Below, piece after piece: positions 19,828 to 29,800 of a stretch of 64,000 bases of DNA (position 1 is its first letter; the number at the start of each line of letters is the position of its first letter). A program made the translations under genes and the position numbers. Source of the stretch: Ensifer sesbaniae (GTDB lineage: Bacteria > Pseudomonadota > Alphaproteobacteria > Rhizobiales > Rhizobiaceae); assembly GCF_013283665.1 (NCBI RefSeq), contig NZ_JABEKU010000001.1:2108001-2172000 (forward strand). Reading direction: 5' to 3'. The notes beneath the pieces were generated by a model. The model did no database searches. It saw nothing but the letters and a program-made list of their open reading frames with translations, and had not been told where the DNA came from.

Positions 19828-20185
19828 GTTCGACCGTCACTTCGACATAGTCGAGCACGCCGGGTACGGGCGCGTTCGGCTTGCGGATCGAAACCTTGGC
19901 GCGCTTGATCTGCGGGAAGCGTACGCAGAGCGTCTTTGCGACTTCCAGCGCCAGCGCCTCGATCAGGTAGCGGCGGCGCCCCGTGACGATGCGCTCGATC
20001 TCCTGGAAGGCGATGCCATAGTGGACGGTGTCTTCGATCGAATCATCGACGAGCGCCGTTCCCTGCTCGACTTCGAGCTCGGCGTCCACGAAGAAGCGCT
20101 GCCCGAGGAGCTCTTCTTCGTCAAAGACGCCGTGGCGCGCGAAGAAGGCACAGTTCTTGAGAGTGATCGTGTACGTCGGGCTCAT
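19817..20185 (-). CDS. folB: Dihydroneopterin aldolase
   Basis: 122 residues. Family features are ITLKNCAFFARHGVFDEEE (catalytic Glu region), VHYGIAFQEIERIV and the C-terminal RVSIRKPNAPVPG-like segment (here KVSIRKPNAPVPG). It splits dihydroneopterin into hydroxymethyl-dihydropterin and glycolaldehyde. I chose ATG at 20185 because GGAG lies just upstream; an in-frame ATG at 20200 has none. It sits between folP and folK. Confidence 0.96.
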   Translation of the reverse strand: MSPTYTITLKNCAFFARHGVFDEEELLGQRFFVDAELEVEQGTALVDDSIEDTVHYGIAFQEIERIVTGRRRYLIEALALEVAKTLCVRFPQIKRAKVSIRKPNAPVPGVLDYVEVTVEHVV

Positions 20186-20228
20186 GCTTCTCCGTCCCAT
20201 CGGCTATTCTGGGATCACGCTGGTTTTG

Positions 20229-20241
20229 GGTCGAGTCGACC
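20229..20241. other. Palindrome between folP and folB
   Basis: GGTCGAGTCGACC (6-bp arms, one central base) is flanked by TTTT on the left and AAAA on the right in the 126-bp folP-folB spacer. It could be an attenuator hairpin or processing site. Nothing else was seen there. Confidence 0.4.
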
Positions 20242-20311
20242 TAAAATCGTGACGTAATCTATTCTGGTAATTTGCACGCGGATGCGGGCGAAGGGCCGCA
20301 TGCGCTTGTCC

Positions 20312-21163
20312 TCATCCCGCTCTGGCCATCAGCATAGCATCGGTCATGGCCAGCGCATCCCTGCTGTTTGCGACATCATGTACACGGAAAATCGAGGCGC
20401 CCGCAGCCCGCAGCAGCGCCGTAGTCGCCGCCGTTGCCACATCCCGGTCGGCCGCCTCACGTCCGCTCACCGCTCCAATGAAGCGCTTGCGGGACGTTCC
20501 GACCAGGAACGGACGTCCGAAACGGTGCAATTCGGCAAATCGCGCCATCAGTTCGAGGTTCTCGTCCGTATCCTTGGCAAAGCCGAATCCCGGGTCCAGC
20601 ACGATCTGCTCGCCCTTCACGCCGGCTTCAGCCGCGATCTGCAGCGATCGATCGAGGAAGTGGAACTGATCGTCGATCACATCGGCGAGCTTCTGCCTGT
20701 CGCGCCCGGTATGCATGATGCAGAGCCCCGCGCCGGTATCCGCGGCAACGGCAGCGATATCCGGCTCGCGCTGAAGACCGTGCACGTCGTTGACGATGTG
20801 CGCGCCGGCTTCGACCGCCAGCCGCGCCGTCGAGGCCCGGTAGGTATCGACCGAGATCAGCGCATCGGTATCGCGGCTCAGCGCCGAGATCACCGGCAGG
20901 ATACGTCCCTGCTCCTCCTCAGCGCTGACCGCCGCCGCGTCCGGCCGCGTCGATTCACCGCCGATATCGAGGATCAATGCGCCCTCCTGCAGGCAGCGCA
21001 CGCCCTGCGCCACCGCTGCAACAGCATCGATGAAACGTCCGCCATCGGAGAAAGAATCCGGGGTAACATTGACGATCGCCATCAAAACGCCACGCGGCCC
21101 GAGTTCGAGGCTGCGCCCATGCGCCAGCTTCCAGCTAAATTTCTGAAATGGACTGTAAGTCAT
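20312..21163 (-). CDS. folP: Dihydropteroate synthase
   Basis: 283 residues. The two DHPS signatures are visible: MAIVNVTPDSFSDGGR and LDIGGESTRPDA. Later come VDTYRASTARLAVEAGA, NDVHGLQ, LDPGFGFAKD and FLVGTSRKRFIG. It joins p-aminobenzoate to the pterin pyrophosphate and is the sulfonamide target. A GAGGG precedes the ATG. First gene of the folate cluster and divergent from the DUF922 gene. Confidence 0.97.
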   Translation of the reverse strand: MTYSPFQKFSWKLAHGRSLELGPRGVLMAIVNVTPDSFSDGGRFIDAVAAVAQGVRCLQEGALILDIGGESTRPDAAAVSAEEEQGRILPVISALSRDTDALISVDTYRASTARLAVEAGAHIVNDVHGLQREPDIAAVAADTGAGLCIMHTGRDRQKLADVIDDQFHFLDRSLQIAAEAGVKGEQIVLDPGFGFAKDTDENLELMARFAELHRFGRPFLVGTSRKRFIGAVSGREAADRDVATAATTALLRAAGASIFRVHDVANSRDALAMTDAMLMARAG

Positions 21164-21270
21164 TTTCCCTCACGATCCGTCCTCGGCCGAGAGCCCTCGA
21201 TTTGCTGTTGCGCCGGTCGTGGCTATGCCTCAAGCTTGATCGAAGTTCAACTGAAGAGAACCACGCATTG

Positions 21271-21900
21271 ATGTCCCGAGTACGCGTCCCGCTCAAAGCC
21301 GCCCTCCTCGCTCTCCTGGTCGCCGCTCCCCTCAGCGCTGCGTCGGGCGAAACCGTGATCAACAAGAGCTTTTCCTATTTCTCGATCGGTGGGCGCACTG
21401 CGGAGGAACTCGACAAGGCGCTCTCGGCCAGTGGCCCGATGATGAAAGCCACCGGCGCGCGTCATCCGGGCGCCACCCGTATCAAGTTCGGAGGCTCCAT
21501 CACTTACGTCAGTCGCGGCGGCCGTTGTGCAGTTGGCTCGGCACGGGTGACGCTCAGCACCCGCATCATCCTGCCGCGCTGGAAATATCGACGCCAGGCC
21601 GGCCGGGATCTGGCTCTGGTTTGGGATACGCTTTCGAGCGACATCAAGCGCCATGAGGAGCGGCACGCGGAAATCGCCCGCAACCACGCCCGCCGCATGG
21701 AGAAGGCGTTCCTGGCCCTGAAGCCGGAAGCGGATTGCGAACGCATGCAGGCGACCGTCGCGCGTGTCAGTGTCACGGCAATCGAAGCGCACGACAAGGA
21801 TCAGGCGCGCTTCGATCGCACCGAAGCTGCGAATTTCGACAAGCGCATGATCCGGCTACTGCAATACCGGCTCGAAGCGCTGAAGAAAACGCAACAATAG
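21271..21900 (+). CDS. Exported DUF922-type protein with HExxH motif
   Basis: 209 residues. A signal peptide (LKAALLALLVAAPLSAASG) is followed by the DUF922 pattern: YFSIGGRTAEELDKAL, GARHPGATRIKFGG, then RHEERHAEIARNHA. This contains HEERH at residues 128-132, a zinc-metalloprotease-like signature. The family is annotated as putative secreted Zn-dependent proteases, but activity is unproven. ATG at 21271 was chosen because it puts the signal sequence at the N-terminus. Divergent from folP. Confidence 0.82.
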   Translation: MSRVRVPLKAALLALLVAAPLSAASGETVINKSFSYFSIGGRTAEELDKALSASGPMMKATGARHPGATRIKFGGSITYVSRGGRCAVGSARVTLSTRIILPRWKYRRQAGRDLALVWDTLSSDIKRHEERHAEIARNHARRMEKAFLALKPEADCERMQATVARVSVTAIEAHDKDQARFDRTEAANFDKRMIRLLQYRLEALKKTQQ

Positions 21901-22139
21901 GTAGCCGCGCCCCGCCCCTGAAGAAGAGCCTGACTATAGTCGGGCCCGACGTGATTTCAGTGGCAATACCCACAGTATTTTATTGGTGAAATATAACGAT
22001 GGCTGCCGGCCGCCGACTCATCTATATTGAAACCATGGAGCGAGGGGCCAGGCTAAAGACTAGCCTCCGCCGAACGATCGGGTTAAGCGCGGCGCAGTAG
22101 TTGTGCGAAGAGCTTAATTGTTGCCGTTACTTTAGTTTA

Positions 22140-22297
22140 GGCGACGTTGTTCAATATTAAAAAGAAGAAAACCGAACAGCGGGGCCAAAATGGGTTCTCC
22201 TGGCGTGTCTTGGTGCTGCAGATGTCCCCTCCCTCATCTGTTAGCGATGCGCCCTCCTCGCCTCGCTTGTCCAACGACCGGCGAGGCGCTTTTTTTT
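22140..22297 (+). ncRNA. Candidate small RNA with C-rich anti-Shine-Dalgarno loop
   Basis: A gene-free transcript is suggested by a good intrinsic terminator at 22260-22297 preceded by a stem-loop at 22219-22240. There CAGATG and CATCTG enclose the loop TCCCCTCCCT. Such C-rich loops are typical of rhizobial trans-acting RNAs that mask ribosome-binding sites (alpha-r14 and alpha-r15 type families). A second CCCTCC lies at 22252-22257 in front of the terminator. The 5' end is a guess; no clear promoter was found. I cannot assign a named family. Confidence 0.5.
22260..22297 (+). terminator. Terminator of the candidate small RNA
   Basis: GCCTCGC and GCGAGGC form a 7-bp stem around 14 bases, followed by GC and eight T's. 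An alternative longer pairing GCGCC..TCGCC with GGCGAGGCGC bulges out CTCC. No coding sequence lies directly upstream on this strand. Confidence 0.85.
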
Positions 22298-22435
22298 GCG
22301 CATCAATCATGAATTGGAAAGGCGGCGCTGGGCGGCATGAAGCGCATGTCGCGTACGAGTACGCAGCCGTCTTGCGACGACGACATGCGAAGCATCAATA
22401 ACGCAAGGCGCAAACCCGAAAGATCGCGGCGCGTT

Positions 22436-22756
22436 TTAGGCCTGGCGCTCCGGCACATGCACGACGAGACCGTCGAGTGCATCGTTCATCTTGATCTGAC
22501 AGGAAAGCCGCGACGTCGGCCGCACGTCATAGGCAAAATCCAGCATGTCTTCCTCCATGGCTTCCGGAGCGCCGACGGCAGCCGCCCAGGCGTCGTCGAC
22601 ATAGACATGACAGGTCGCGCAGGCGCAGGCTCCGCCGCATTCGGCTTCGATGCCGGGAACCGAATTGCGAACGGCGTTCTCCATGACCGTCGAGCCGTTT
22701 TCGACATCAAGTTCATGGCGCGCGCCGTCAAAGGCAACGATCGTAAGTTTTGTCAT
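22436..22756 (-). CDS. 2Fe-2S ferredoxin (adrenodoxin/FdxB type)
   Basis: 106 residues with four cluster cysteines: Cys40, Cys46 and Cys49 in [14 protein letters not shown], and Cys86 in RLSCQIKM. The spacing C-x5-C-x2-C and the sequence around it are of the vertebrate/ISC type. Such ferredoxins feed electrons to P450s, to Fe-S cluster assembly or to oxygenases. No partner enzyme is next to it; the next gene upstream on the same strand is the HPt protein. Confidence 0.94.
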   Translation of the reverse strand: MTKLTIVAFDGARHELDVENGSTVMENAVRNSVPGIEAECGGACACATCHVYVDDAWAAAVGAPEAMEEDMLDFAYDVRPTSRLSCQIKMNDALDGLVVHVPERQA

Positions 22757-22889
22757 GTCTCTTTCCGGAATGAACTGCTGGGACTGGCAAGGCGCAAAGC
22801 CTCTTCAGGACGCACGCCGCTCGGGCGCAAATTCAGTGAAAGTTCTTCCAACAAATCCGCCGGTCAGTCAACAACGGCCGTCAGTCCGC

Positions 22890-22914
22890 GCCTCGCGCGC
22901 CAAAGGCGCGAGGC
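22890..22914. other. Hairpin between the HPt and ferredoxin genes
   Basis: GCCTCGCGC and GCGCGAGGC form a 9-bp stem with a GCCAAAG loop, 70 bases after the HPt stop. No T run follows on the minus strand, so termination there is uncertain. Confidence 0.45.
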
Positions 22915-22983
22915 CGCAATCTTGAAATGGGGTGGCGGTTGGGATGCGTTCTCCGCTTCCGCTCGCCCCATTGGGCCACTGGA

Positions 22984-23352
22984 TTAGCGGCAAAGCTTCA
23001 ATATGAAGAGCTCGGCCTCGAGCACAGCGGCCGAAAGCGCGTCGTAAAGCGATGTGTCTGCCGGGTTTTGCTCGATCGCGCCGGCAATGCTGGCGACGTC
23101 GACGGCGCCAACTGCAAGCGCCGCACCCTTCAGCCGATGGGCGGCCTGAGCGCGAAGCGTGCTCTTGCCCTCCACGATCTCTTTCATGACCTGGCGCGCC
23201 TGGCGCGCAAAAAGCTGCAGCACTTCGATTTCGAGCGCCTTGTCACCCATCGTCTGTGCCGCAAGATGGACGAAGTCGATCGGCTTCCTGCCGGCAGCGG
23301 CAGAGTTTCCCGGGGTGTCCGGAGCTTCAAAGGCAATCCTGAGGGCCGCCAT
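22984..23352 (-). CDS. HPt-domain phosphotransfer protein
   Basis: 122 residues, nearly all one HPt domain. The phosphorylatable histidine is His72 in AAHRLKGAALAVGA, in a four-helix bundle pattern (FARQARQVMKEIVEG before, VASIAGAIEQ after). HPt proteins relay phosphate between hybrid kinases and response regulators. No kinase or regulator gene adjoins it. It is divergent from rgsE with a 540-bp shared spacer. It is not ChpT, which has a degenerate kinase fold. Confidence 0.88.
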   Translation of the reverse strand: MAALRIAFEAPDTPGNSAAAGRKPIDFVHLAAQTMGDKALEIEVLQLFARQARQVMKEIVEGKSTLRAQAAHRLKGAALAVGAVDVASIAGAIEQNPADTSLYDALSAAVLEAELFILKLCR

Positions 23353-23511
23353 GAGCCAAATTCCCTATTGTTTATTGTATGTTGATCTTGTTTTCGGTGC
23401 CGCCATGTCGCAGCCACCTACACGCGCAAACTCAGATACTCATCCTTTGCGGGTGCGGGCTGCTATCAGCTTAAATCGGGGCGCAATATGGGCAGGAATC
23501 TGGGAAAATGG

Positions 23512-23525
23512 TTAATGGCCATTAA
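23512..23525. promoter_or_regulatory. Perfect 14-bp palindrome TTAATGGCCATTAA
   Basis: A fully symmetric site in the divergent spacer before rgsE. The TTAA ends are 6 bp apart, one short of the CtrA-type spacing. It may bind a dimeric regulator. Confidence 0.4.
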
Positions 23526-23571
23526 ACCGGCTGATTTCCTTATATTTTCTGGCTTTGGCACCGTTATCGCA

Positions 23572-23586
23572 TTAAGATTTCATTAG
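23572..23586 (+). promoter_or_regulatory. Candidate CtrA-binding site
   Basis: TTAAGATTTCATTAG reads TTAA-N7-TTAG, one base off the CtrA consensus TTAA-N7-TTAA. It lies about 305 bp before rgsE and 220 bp before the HPt gene. Confidence 0.35.
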
Positions 23587-23890
23587 GATTTTAACTAAGC
23601 CCGAGCGCTCTTAATTGTAAGAACCCAGCTAATGTGTCACTACGATACGCTTAGGAACTTGCCTACGTGCGAAAATGGCAACCGTTCCGGTGGATAAGCT
23701 CAACGCGTGGTCCCTTTCGGCCACAAATGTGACTATCCGTCGAGGCAATGCAGTGTGTGATCAGTAGGGTATTGCGTAGATCCGATGCGCGTATCTTGCC
23801 GTCACAGCCCGCGAGGAAGAAATCCGGCCGCCCGTTGTGCGCGAGCGCTGGCAGTGTTGTCGCTGGCAAAAGGTAATGAGGCGTATCCCT

Positions 23891-26800
23891 ATGGCGACGA
23901 AAAAGAGCAATGAGTCAATCGACGAAAAGGCCTTCCAGGCTTTGGAAGCTGCCCTGAAGATCGATTTCGACGAGCTTAACTCGAGCCCGAACGACAAGAC
24001 TTCCTTGGATGATCCGGAGGAAAATGTGTCTCAGCCCGGCAATCAGGCGCATGCGCCCGATCAGAACAAAAGAGCAAAGTCTCATCCGGAGCCATCCCGC
24101 GCCGCGCGTGCTGCCGAAGCGGCCAAAACGCTCGCCCCGGAACCTGCGCCGAAATCCCCCGCCCTTTCCGCCGCCAACGACGACGGTCGTCGCTCTCCGG
24201 CTGCGATGCTGCGCGCGCTTGACGTGCGCTCCAATCGCGCCGCGATCCGGGTTGCCGCGCTGGTGTCGGTCATCTGGGCCATCGCCGGCCTCGGCATTGC
24301 CAACCTGCTCTATGGGCCGCAAATCTGGCAGATCCGCTCGCTGAGCGATCTCGCCGCGACGCCGGGCGCCATTGGCGTCGCGATCGGCATCCTGCTGCCG
24401 GTCATGCTCTTCTTCTCCTTCGCCATCATGATCGCCCGTGCGCAGGAACTGCGCAACGCCGCCCGGTCCATGACCGAGGTCGCGCTGCGCCTCGCCGAGC
24501 CCGAAACGGCTGCAGCCGATCGCGTGATGACCGTCGGCCAGGCCGTTCGCCGCGAAGTGTCGGCCATGAACGAGGGGATCGAGCGCACCATCGCGCGCGC
24601 CACCGAGCTCGAAACGCTGGTGCATTCGGAAGTCAACGCGCTCGAGCGCAGCTACAGCGAAAACGAACTGCGCGTCCGCACGCTGGTCCAGGAACTCGGC
24701 CTCGAGCGCGAAGCGATCATCGGTCACTCGGAGCGTATCCGCTCGGCGATATCGGGCGCCCACAGCAAGCTGAAGGACGACCTGGAACAGGCGAGCGACG
24801 ACATCGCCTCGCGCATTGCCATTTCGGGCGAAGCCTTCGCCTCGCTGATCGACACGCGCGCCGCAGCCCTCAGCGAAAAATCCGACAGCGCCCTGCAGTC
24901 GATCGGCACCATGCTGTCGTCCCGCACCGATGCGCTGCTTTCCGGCCTGACGGCGGCCGGCCTTGGTCTCAGCACCGAATTCGATACCCGGCTTGACCAG
25001 TTGAGCGAGACGCTGACCAAGCGCGGCGAAGACCTGCTCAGCCAGTTCGAGACACGCGCCTCCTCGCTCGACGCCAGCACCGAACGGCTGAACGCGGCGC
25101 TCAACGACCGTGCGCGCCAACTCAACGAGACGCTGATCGCCCGCACCCGTGACCTCAATGAAAGCCTCAGCGTCGGCCAGCAGGCGATCACCGGCGGTCT
25201 CGATGACGTCCTCGCGTCACTGAACGCCACGCTCGACGAAAAAGGCGCAAGCTTCCGCCAGAGCCTGCGCTCCAGCGCCGACGATGCGATCATGGATCTG
25301 GACCTGCGCGGCGGCTTCTTCGAAGAGAAGCTGCAGACCACCGTCGGCCAGCTCGCGACCGCCTTCGACGAGCGCTTCCACGAGTTTGCTTCCGCCTTCG
25401 ACAAGCGCGCCAGCATGCTCGACACCAAACTCATGGAGAGCCTGCACCGCATCAACGAGACCGTCTCCGGCGGCTCGGAAGCGATCGGCGGCGCGCTCGA
25501 CAGCAGCATCGAGAAGATCGGCTCTGCCCTCTCCGATCAGTCGCTGACGCTGGCGACCACGCTTGGCGCGACCCAGGACTTCATCGAGGAGACGATCGCC
25601 AGCCGCACCTCGGAACTCAGCAATCTGGTCGGCGATGCCCACAGCCGCATCGATGCCGTTCTCTCCGAGAAGACCAGCGGCCTCATGGGCGCCCTCTCCC
25701 AGGCGCAGGAGCGCATCGAAAACGGCTTCGGCCAGCGCGCCGACGCGCTTGCCAGCGCGCTCACCAGCAGCGAACAGCGCCTGACCGAGGGGCTGGACAC
25801 CCGCACCGCCGCCTTCGTTGACGGCCTGCATGCCGCTCATGCCCGCATCGAACAGACGCTCAGCGGCTCGACCGACGAGATCACCAGCGCGATCGCTGCC
25901 AGCCAGCACCGCCTGGACAACACGCTGTCCGAGCGCACGCTCGCCCTTTCGACTATCCTGTCCATGGGCGCCGACTCGATCGACAACGCCGTCAGCGGCA
26001 CGGCCGATCGGCTGGAGCGCGTCCTGTCCGAACGTGGCGAGGCGATCTCCGAAGCGCTCACGAGCCAGACCTCGGCCCTCGATGGCGTTCTTGCCGAACG
26101 TGCCGCCGCCATCACCTCGACGATGTCGTCGCGCGCCAATGAAATGGCCAACACGCTGAGCCGCCACGCCGAAGACGTGGCCGACAGCCTGACGTTCCGC
26201 GCGACCGCCGTTGCCGAAACCATGACCGACCGCGTCGGCGATATCGAGCAGAAGCTCTCCGAGAGCGTCAACACGATCGCCGAAAACCTCGGCGGCCGCG
26301 TCAGCCAGATCTCCGACACCCTCACCCAGACGAGCGCCCGCATCGCCGAGGACCTCAGCGGCCGTGTCGGCAAGATCTCCGACACGCTGACCGAGACCAG
26401 TGCGCAGATCGCCGATGCCCTGACGGCACGCACGACCGAAGCGACCGCTTCGCTCGCCGGCAAGGCAGCCGAAATCGAGCAGACGCTGAGCGGCCGCGCC
26501 GAGCACCTGCGCGATACCCTGTCGTCGACGCACGAACAGATCCGCGCCACGCTGGACGACCGCATCGACGCCATCAACCTCGCGGTCGGCCAGGGCCGCG
26601 ACCAGCTCGAAGGCATGCTGGCCGATCAGTCGACCGCAATCGCCACGACGCTGGCCACCAGCGCCAGCATGCTCGAAATGTCGCTGGATGAGCGCCAGTC
26701 CGCGCTTGCCGGCGTCATCGACCGCAGCGGTGAAGCGCTCGAAGCCCGCATGCGCTCGACAACCGGCAATATTGCCGAGCGCCTGGCCGAAACCGCCAAT

Positions 26801-29800
26801 CAGATCAGCCTGGCGGCCGACAGCCTGACCAACCGCGTCGACATGTCGATCAACGGCATCAACGACCGCCTCGACGACACCGGCCTGCGCATCGAGACGA
26901 GCCTTGGCGCCCTCGAGGAGCGCATGCGCGAAAGCGCCGGCAACATCGGCTCGATCGTCGACGAAACGGGCATGCATATCGAAACCCGCGTCGGTGTGCT
27001 CGAAGATCGCATTCGCAACACCGTCGGCAATGTCGGCACGGTCGTCGACGACACTGGCGCCCGCATCGAAAGCAATCTCGGCGCGCTTGAAAACCGCATC
27101 CGCGGCAGCGTTGCCAATGTCGGCTCCGTCGTCGACGATGCCGCGGCCCGCGTCGAAAGCGGCCTCAATGCGCTGGAAGATCGGATCCGTGGCAGCGTCA
27201 GCAGTGTCGGTTCGGTCGTCGGCGACACCGGCACCCTCATCGAAAACAGCCTTGGTGCGCTGCAGGATCGCATCCGCGGCAGCGTCAACGACGTCAACGC
27301 CCTGGTCGACGATACCGGCCTGCGCCTGGAAGTCAGCCTCAGCTCGCTCGAGGAACGCGTCCGCGACAGCGTCGGCAGCGTCAACGAGATCGTCGATGGC
27401 GCCGGCCAGCGGATCGCCAACAGCCTCGGCGACCGGGCGGGCGACATCGATCGCATGAGCCAAATGGCGGCCAGCCGGATCACCGGCGCCATCGAAGCCG
27501 GTGCCGAGCACATTGCCGAGCGCCTCGGCACCATGGATCGTGCCCTCAACATCGGCCTTGAAAACGTCAACCGGACGATCGAGGGCAAGGCCGCCGTGCT
27601 CGTCAGCAGCCTGCGCGGTGCGGTCAGCGAAGCAACGCAGAACCTGGACGCGGAAGCCTCCCGCCTCGAAGGCAAGACCAGCGATCTCGTCAGCAACCTG
27701 CGCAGCGCCGTCGGTGACGTGGCCCAGGAGTTCGACGCGGAAGCCGTCCGCATCGAGGACAAGGCCGCCGGTCTCGTCACCACGCTTCGTGGCGCGGTCG
27801 GCGATGTTGCCCAGGAACTCGACGCAGAAGCCGCGCGCTTTGAAGGCAAGGCTGCAGGCCTTGCAACCACGCTTCGCGGCGCGGTCGGCGAGGTCGCCCA
27901 GGAACTCGACGCAGAAGCCGCACGCATCGAAGGCAAGGCTGCAGGCCTCGCGACCACGCTTCGCGGCGCCGTCAGCGATGTCGCTCGGGAGATCGACGCG
28001 GAAGCGGCGCGCTCGGCCGAGCTCCTCTCCAAGGCCGGCGACGATTTCGCCTCGGCGCTTGCCGCTCGCCAGGCCGAGTTTGCCAACACGATCGACCAGA
28101 CGGCAGCGGCCACCGCCGCCCGCCATGCGGAGCTTGCCAATACGATCGAGCAGAAGGCTGCTGCCAGCGCAGCACGTCACGCCGATCTTGCCCGTTCGAT
28201 CGCCGACGCGGCCGATACTGCAACGGCACGGCTCGCGGCCACGCACAGCCAGATCGCCAGCCACGCCGACAACATTCAGCAGGGCCTCGCCAACACCGAG
28301 AAGGCGCTCGAAGCCCGTGGCGAAGCGATCCGCAACACGCTCGACGACCGCACCCGCGAGCTCAACTCGATGCTCGCCGGCCGTTCGCTGGAGCTGTCGC
28401 GCCTGATCGACGAGCAGGCCCGCCCCGTCATCGACCAATATGCCGCGACCGGCCGCGAGGCCGCCGAGCGCATTGCCGCCGTGACCCAGGAAAGCGCCGA
28501 TCGTCTGCGTGCGGAAAACGCCGCCCTCGTCAACGCCATCGCCGAGCGCACCGGCGAAACGCTGAATGCGATCTCGCACCGGGCCGAAGAAACGGCAAAG
28601 GCGATGAAGATGGTCGAGAACCGTCTGCAGTCGACCGCCATGGGCCTGATCGACCAGCTCGCCAACAACAACGCCGCGATCGCCACGGTCATCGACCAGG
28701 CGAGCAGCAACCTCGGCGAAATGGACCAGCGTCTGGAATCGACGATCGCCCGCGTGTCGGAATCGACCCGTCAGGCCTCCGACATGCTGTCGACCTCGAC
28801 CCGCCTCATCGAAGGCAAGGTCGACAAGCTGTCCGACATGTCCGCCTCAACCCTGTCGCAGATCGGCGGCATCGTCGGCCGCTTCGAGGATCACTCGAAG
28901 GTGCTGAGCCAGGCCTCCGACCTGCTTGGCGCTGCCCAGTCGAACCTCGTCAGCACGCTCGAGGAACGTCAGGATGCGCTGCGCACCCTTTCGGTGGGCC
29001 TCGTCCAGCGCTCGGAAGAGATCGAACGGACCATGCGTGCGCTCGAAGGCTTCGTCGATGGCGCCTTCCAGCGCGCAGAAGAGCGTTCGGGCCTCGTTGC
29101 CGGCAACCTGCGCAGCGGTATCCAGCAATCCTTCTCGGATGTCGGTCGCCTGCTGACCAGCGCCGAACAGCGCGCCGCCGAAGCGGCCGAAGCGATGCGC
29201 AACACGCTCGCCCAGGCAGGTGACGAAGCCGGTGCGTCGGTCGAGCAGGTCTTCAGCCGAGCCGAGGAGCGCTCGCGCCAGATCGCCGATACGCTTCGCT
29301 CCGGCGTCGAGACCTCGTTTGCCGACGTCAACAAGACGCTCTCTTCGGTCGAGGGCCGTGCGCTCGGCGCTTCGGAAGCCCTGCGCCAGGCGATCGCCAA
29401 GATCGGCGAAGATGCCGGTGCGTCGATCGAAGGCGCCTTCGCCAATGCCGAGGAACGCTCCAAGGAAGTGGCCTCGCGCCTGCGCGGCAGCGTCGCGGCC
29501 TCGGTGTCCGACATCGAGCGCATGCTCGCCGAGAGCGGCAAGAAGTCCGACGGCGTGGCAGGCCAACTGCGCGACGCGGTTCGCGTGGCGATCGACGAGG
29601 CGATTGGCCGCTTCAGCGGTGCCACCGACGAAATCCGTCGCTCGGCCGGCGAGATCCGCAAGGAACTCGACATGACCCGCGAAGAACTGAAGCGCGGTGC
29701 CTTCGACCTGCCGGAAGAGGCGAAGGAAAACGCGGCGGTCATGCGTCGCGCCGTCGGCGAACAGATCAAGGCGCTGCAGGAACTGTCCGACATCATCGGC

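Larger units (their letters stand above)
21901..22435. other. Long intergenic region carrying a likely small RNA
   Basis: 535 bases with no plausible protein gene. The left part (21901-22090) is mixed and includes the short palindrome GACTATAGTC near 21932. The right part ends in two hairpins and a strong plus-strand terminator with no gene in front of it; see the separate RNA entry. Confidence 0.7.
23353..23890. other. A/T-rich spacer between the HPt gene and rgsE
   Basis: 538 bases, clearly richer in A/T around 23505-23650 than the neighbouring genes, as expected for a long promoter region. It holds the palindrome at 23512-23525 and a CtrA-like double site at 23572-23586. No small gene was recognised. 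Confidence 0.6.

Noticed and set aside
22140-22297. 4.5S RNA, tmRNA or RNase P RNA
   Set aside because: None of their conserved core sequences (such as the SRP GGAAGGAAGC loop region) is present.
26912-28018. CRISPR-like regular spacing of 87 bp
   Set aside because: The repeats are contiguous in-frame coding units without spacers, so they are protein repeats.
25217-28579. A 1120-codon open frame on the minus strand inside rgsE
   Set aside because: It is the reverse-strand shadow of a GC-rich, highly repetitive coding region. The translated sequence is low complexity and has no ribosome site or family features.
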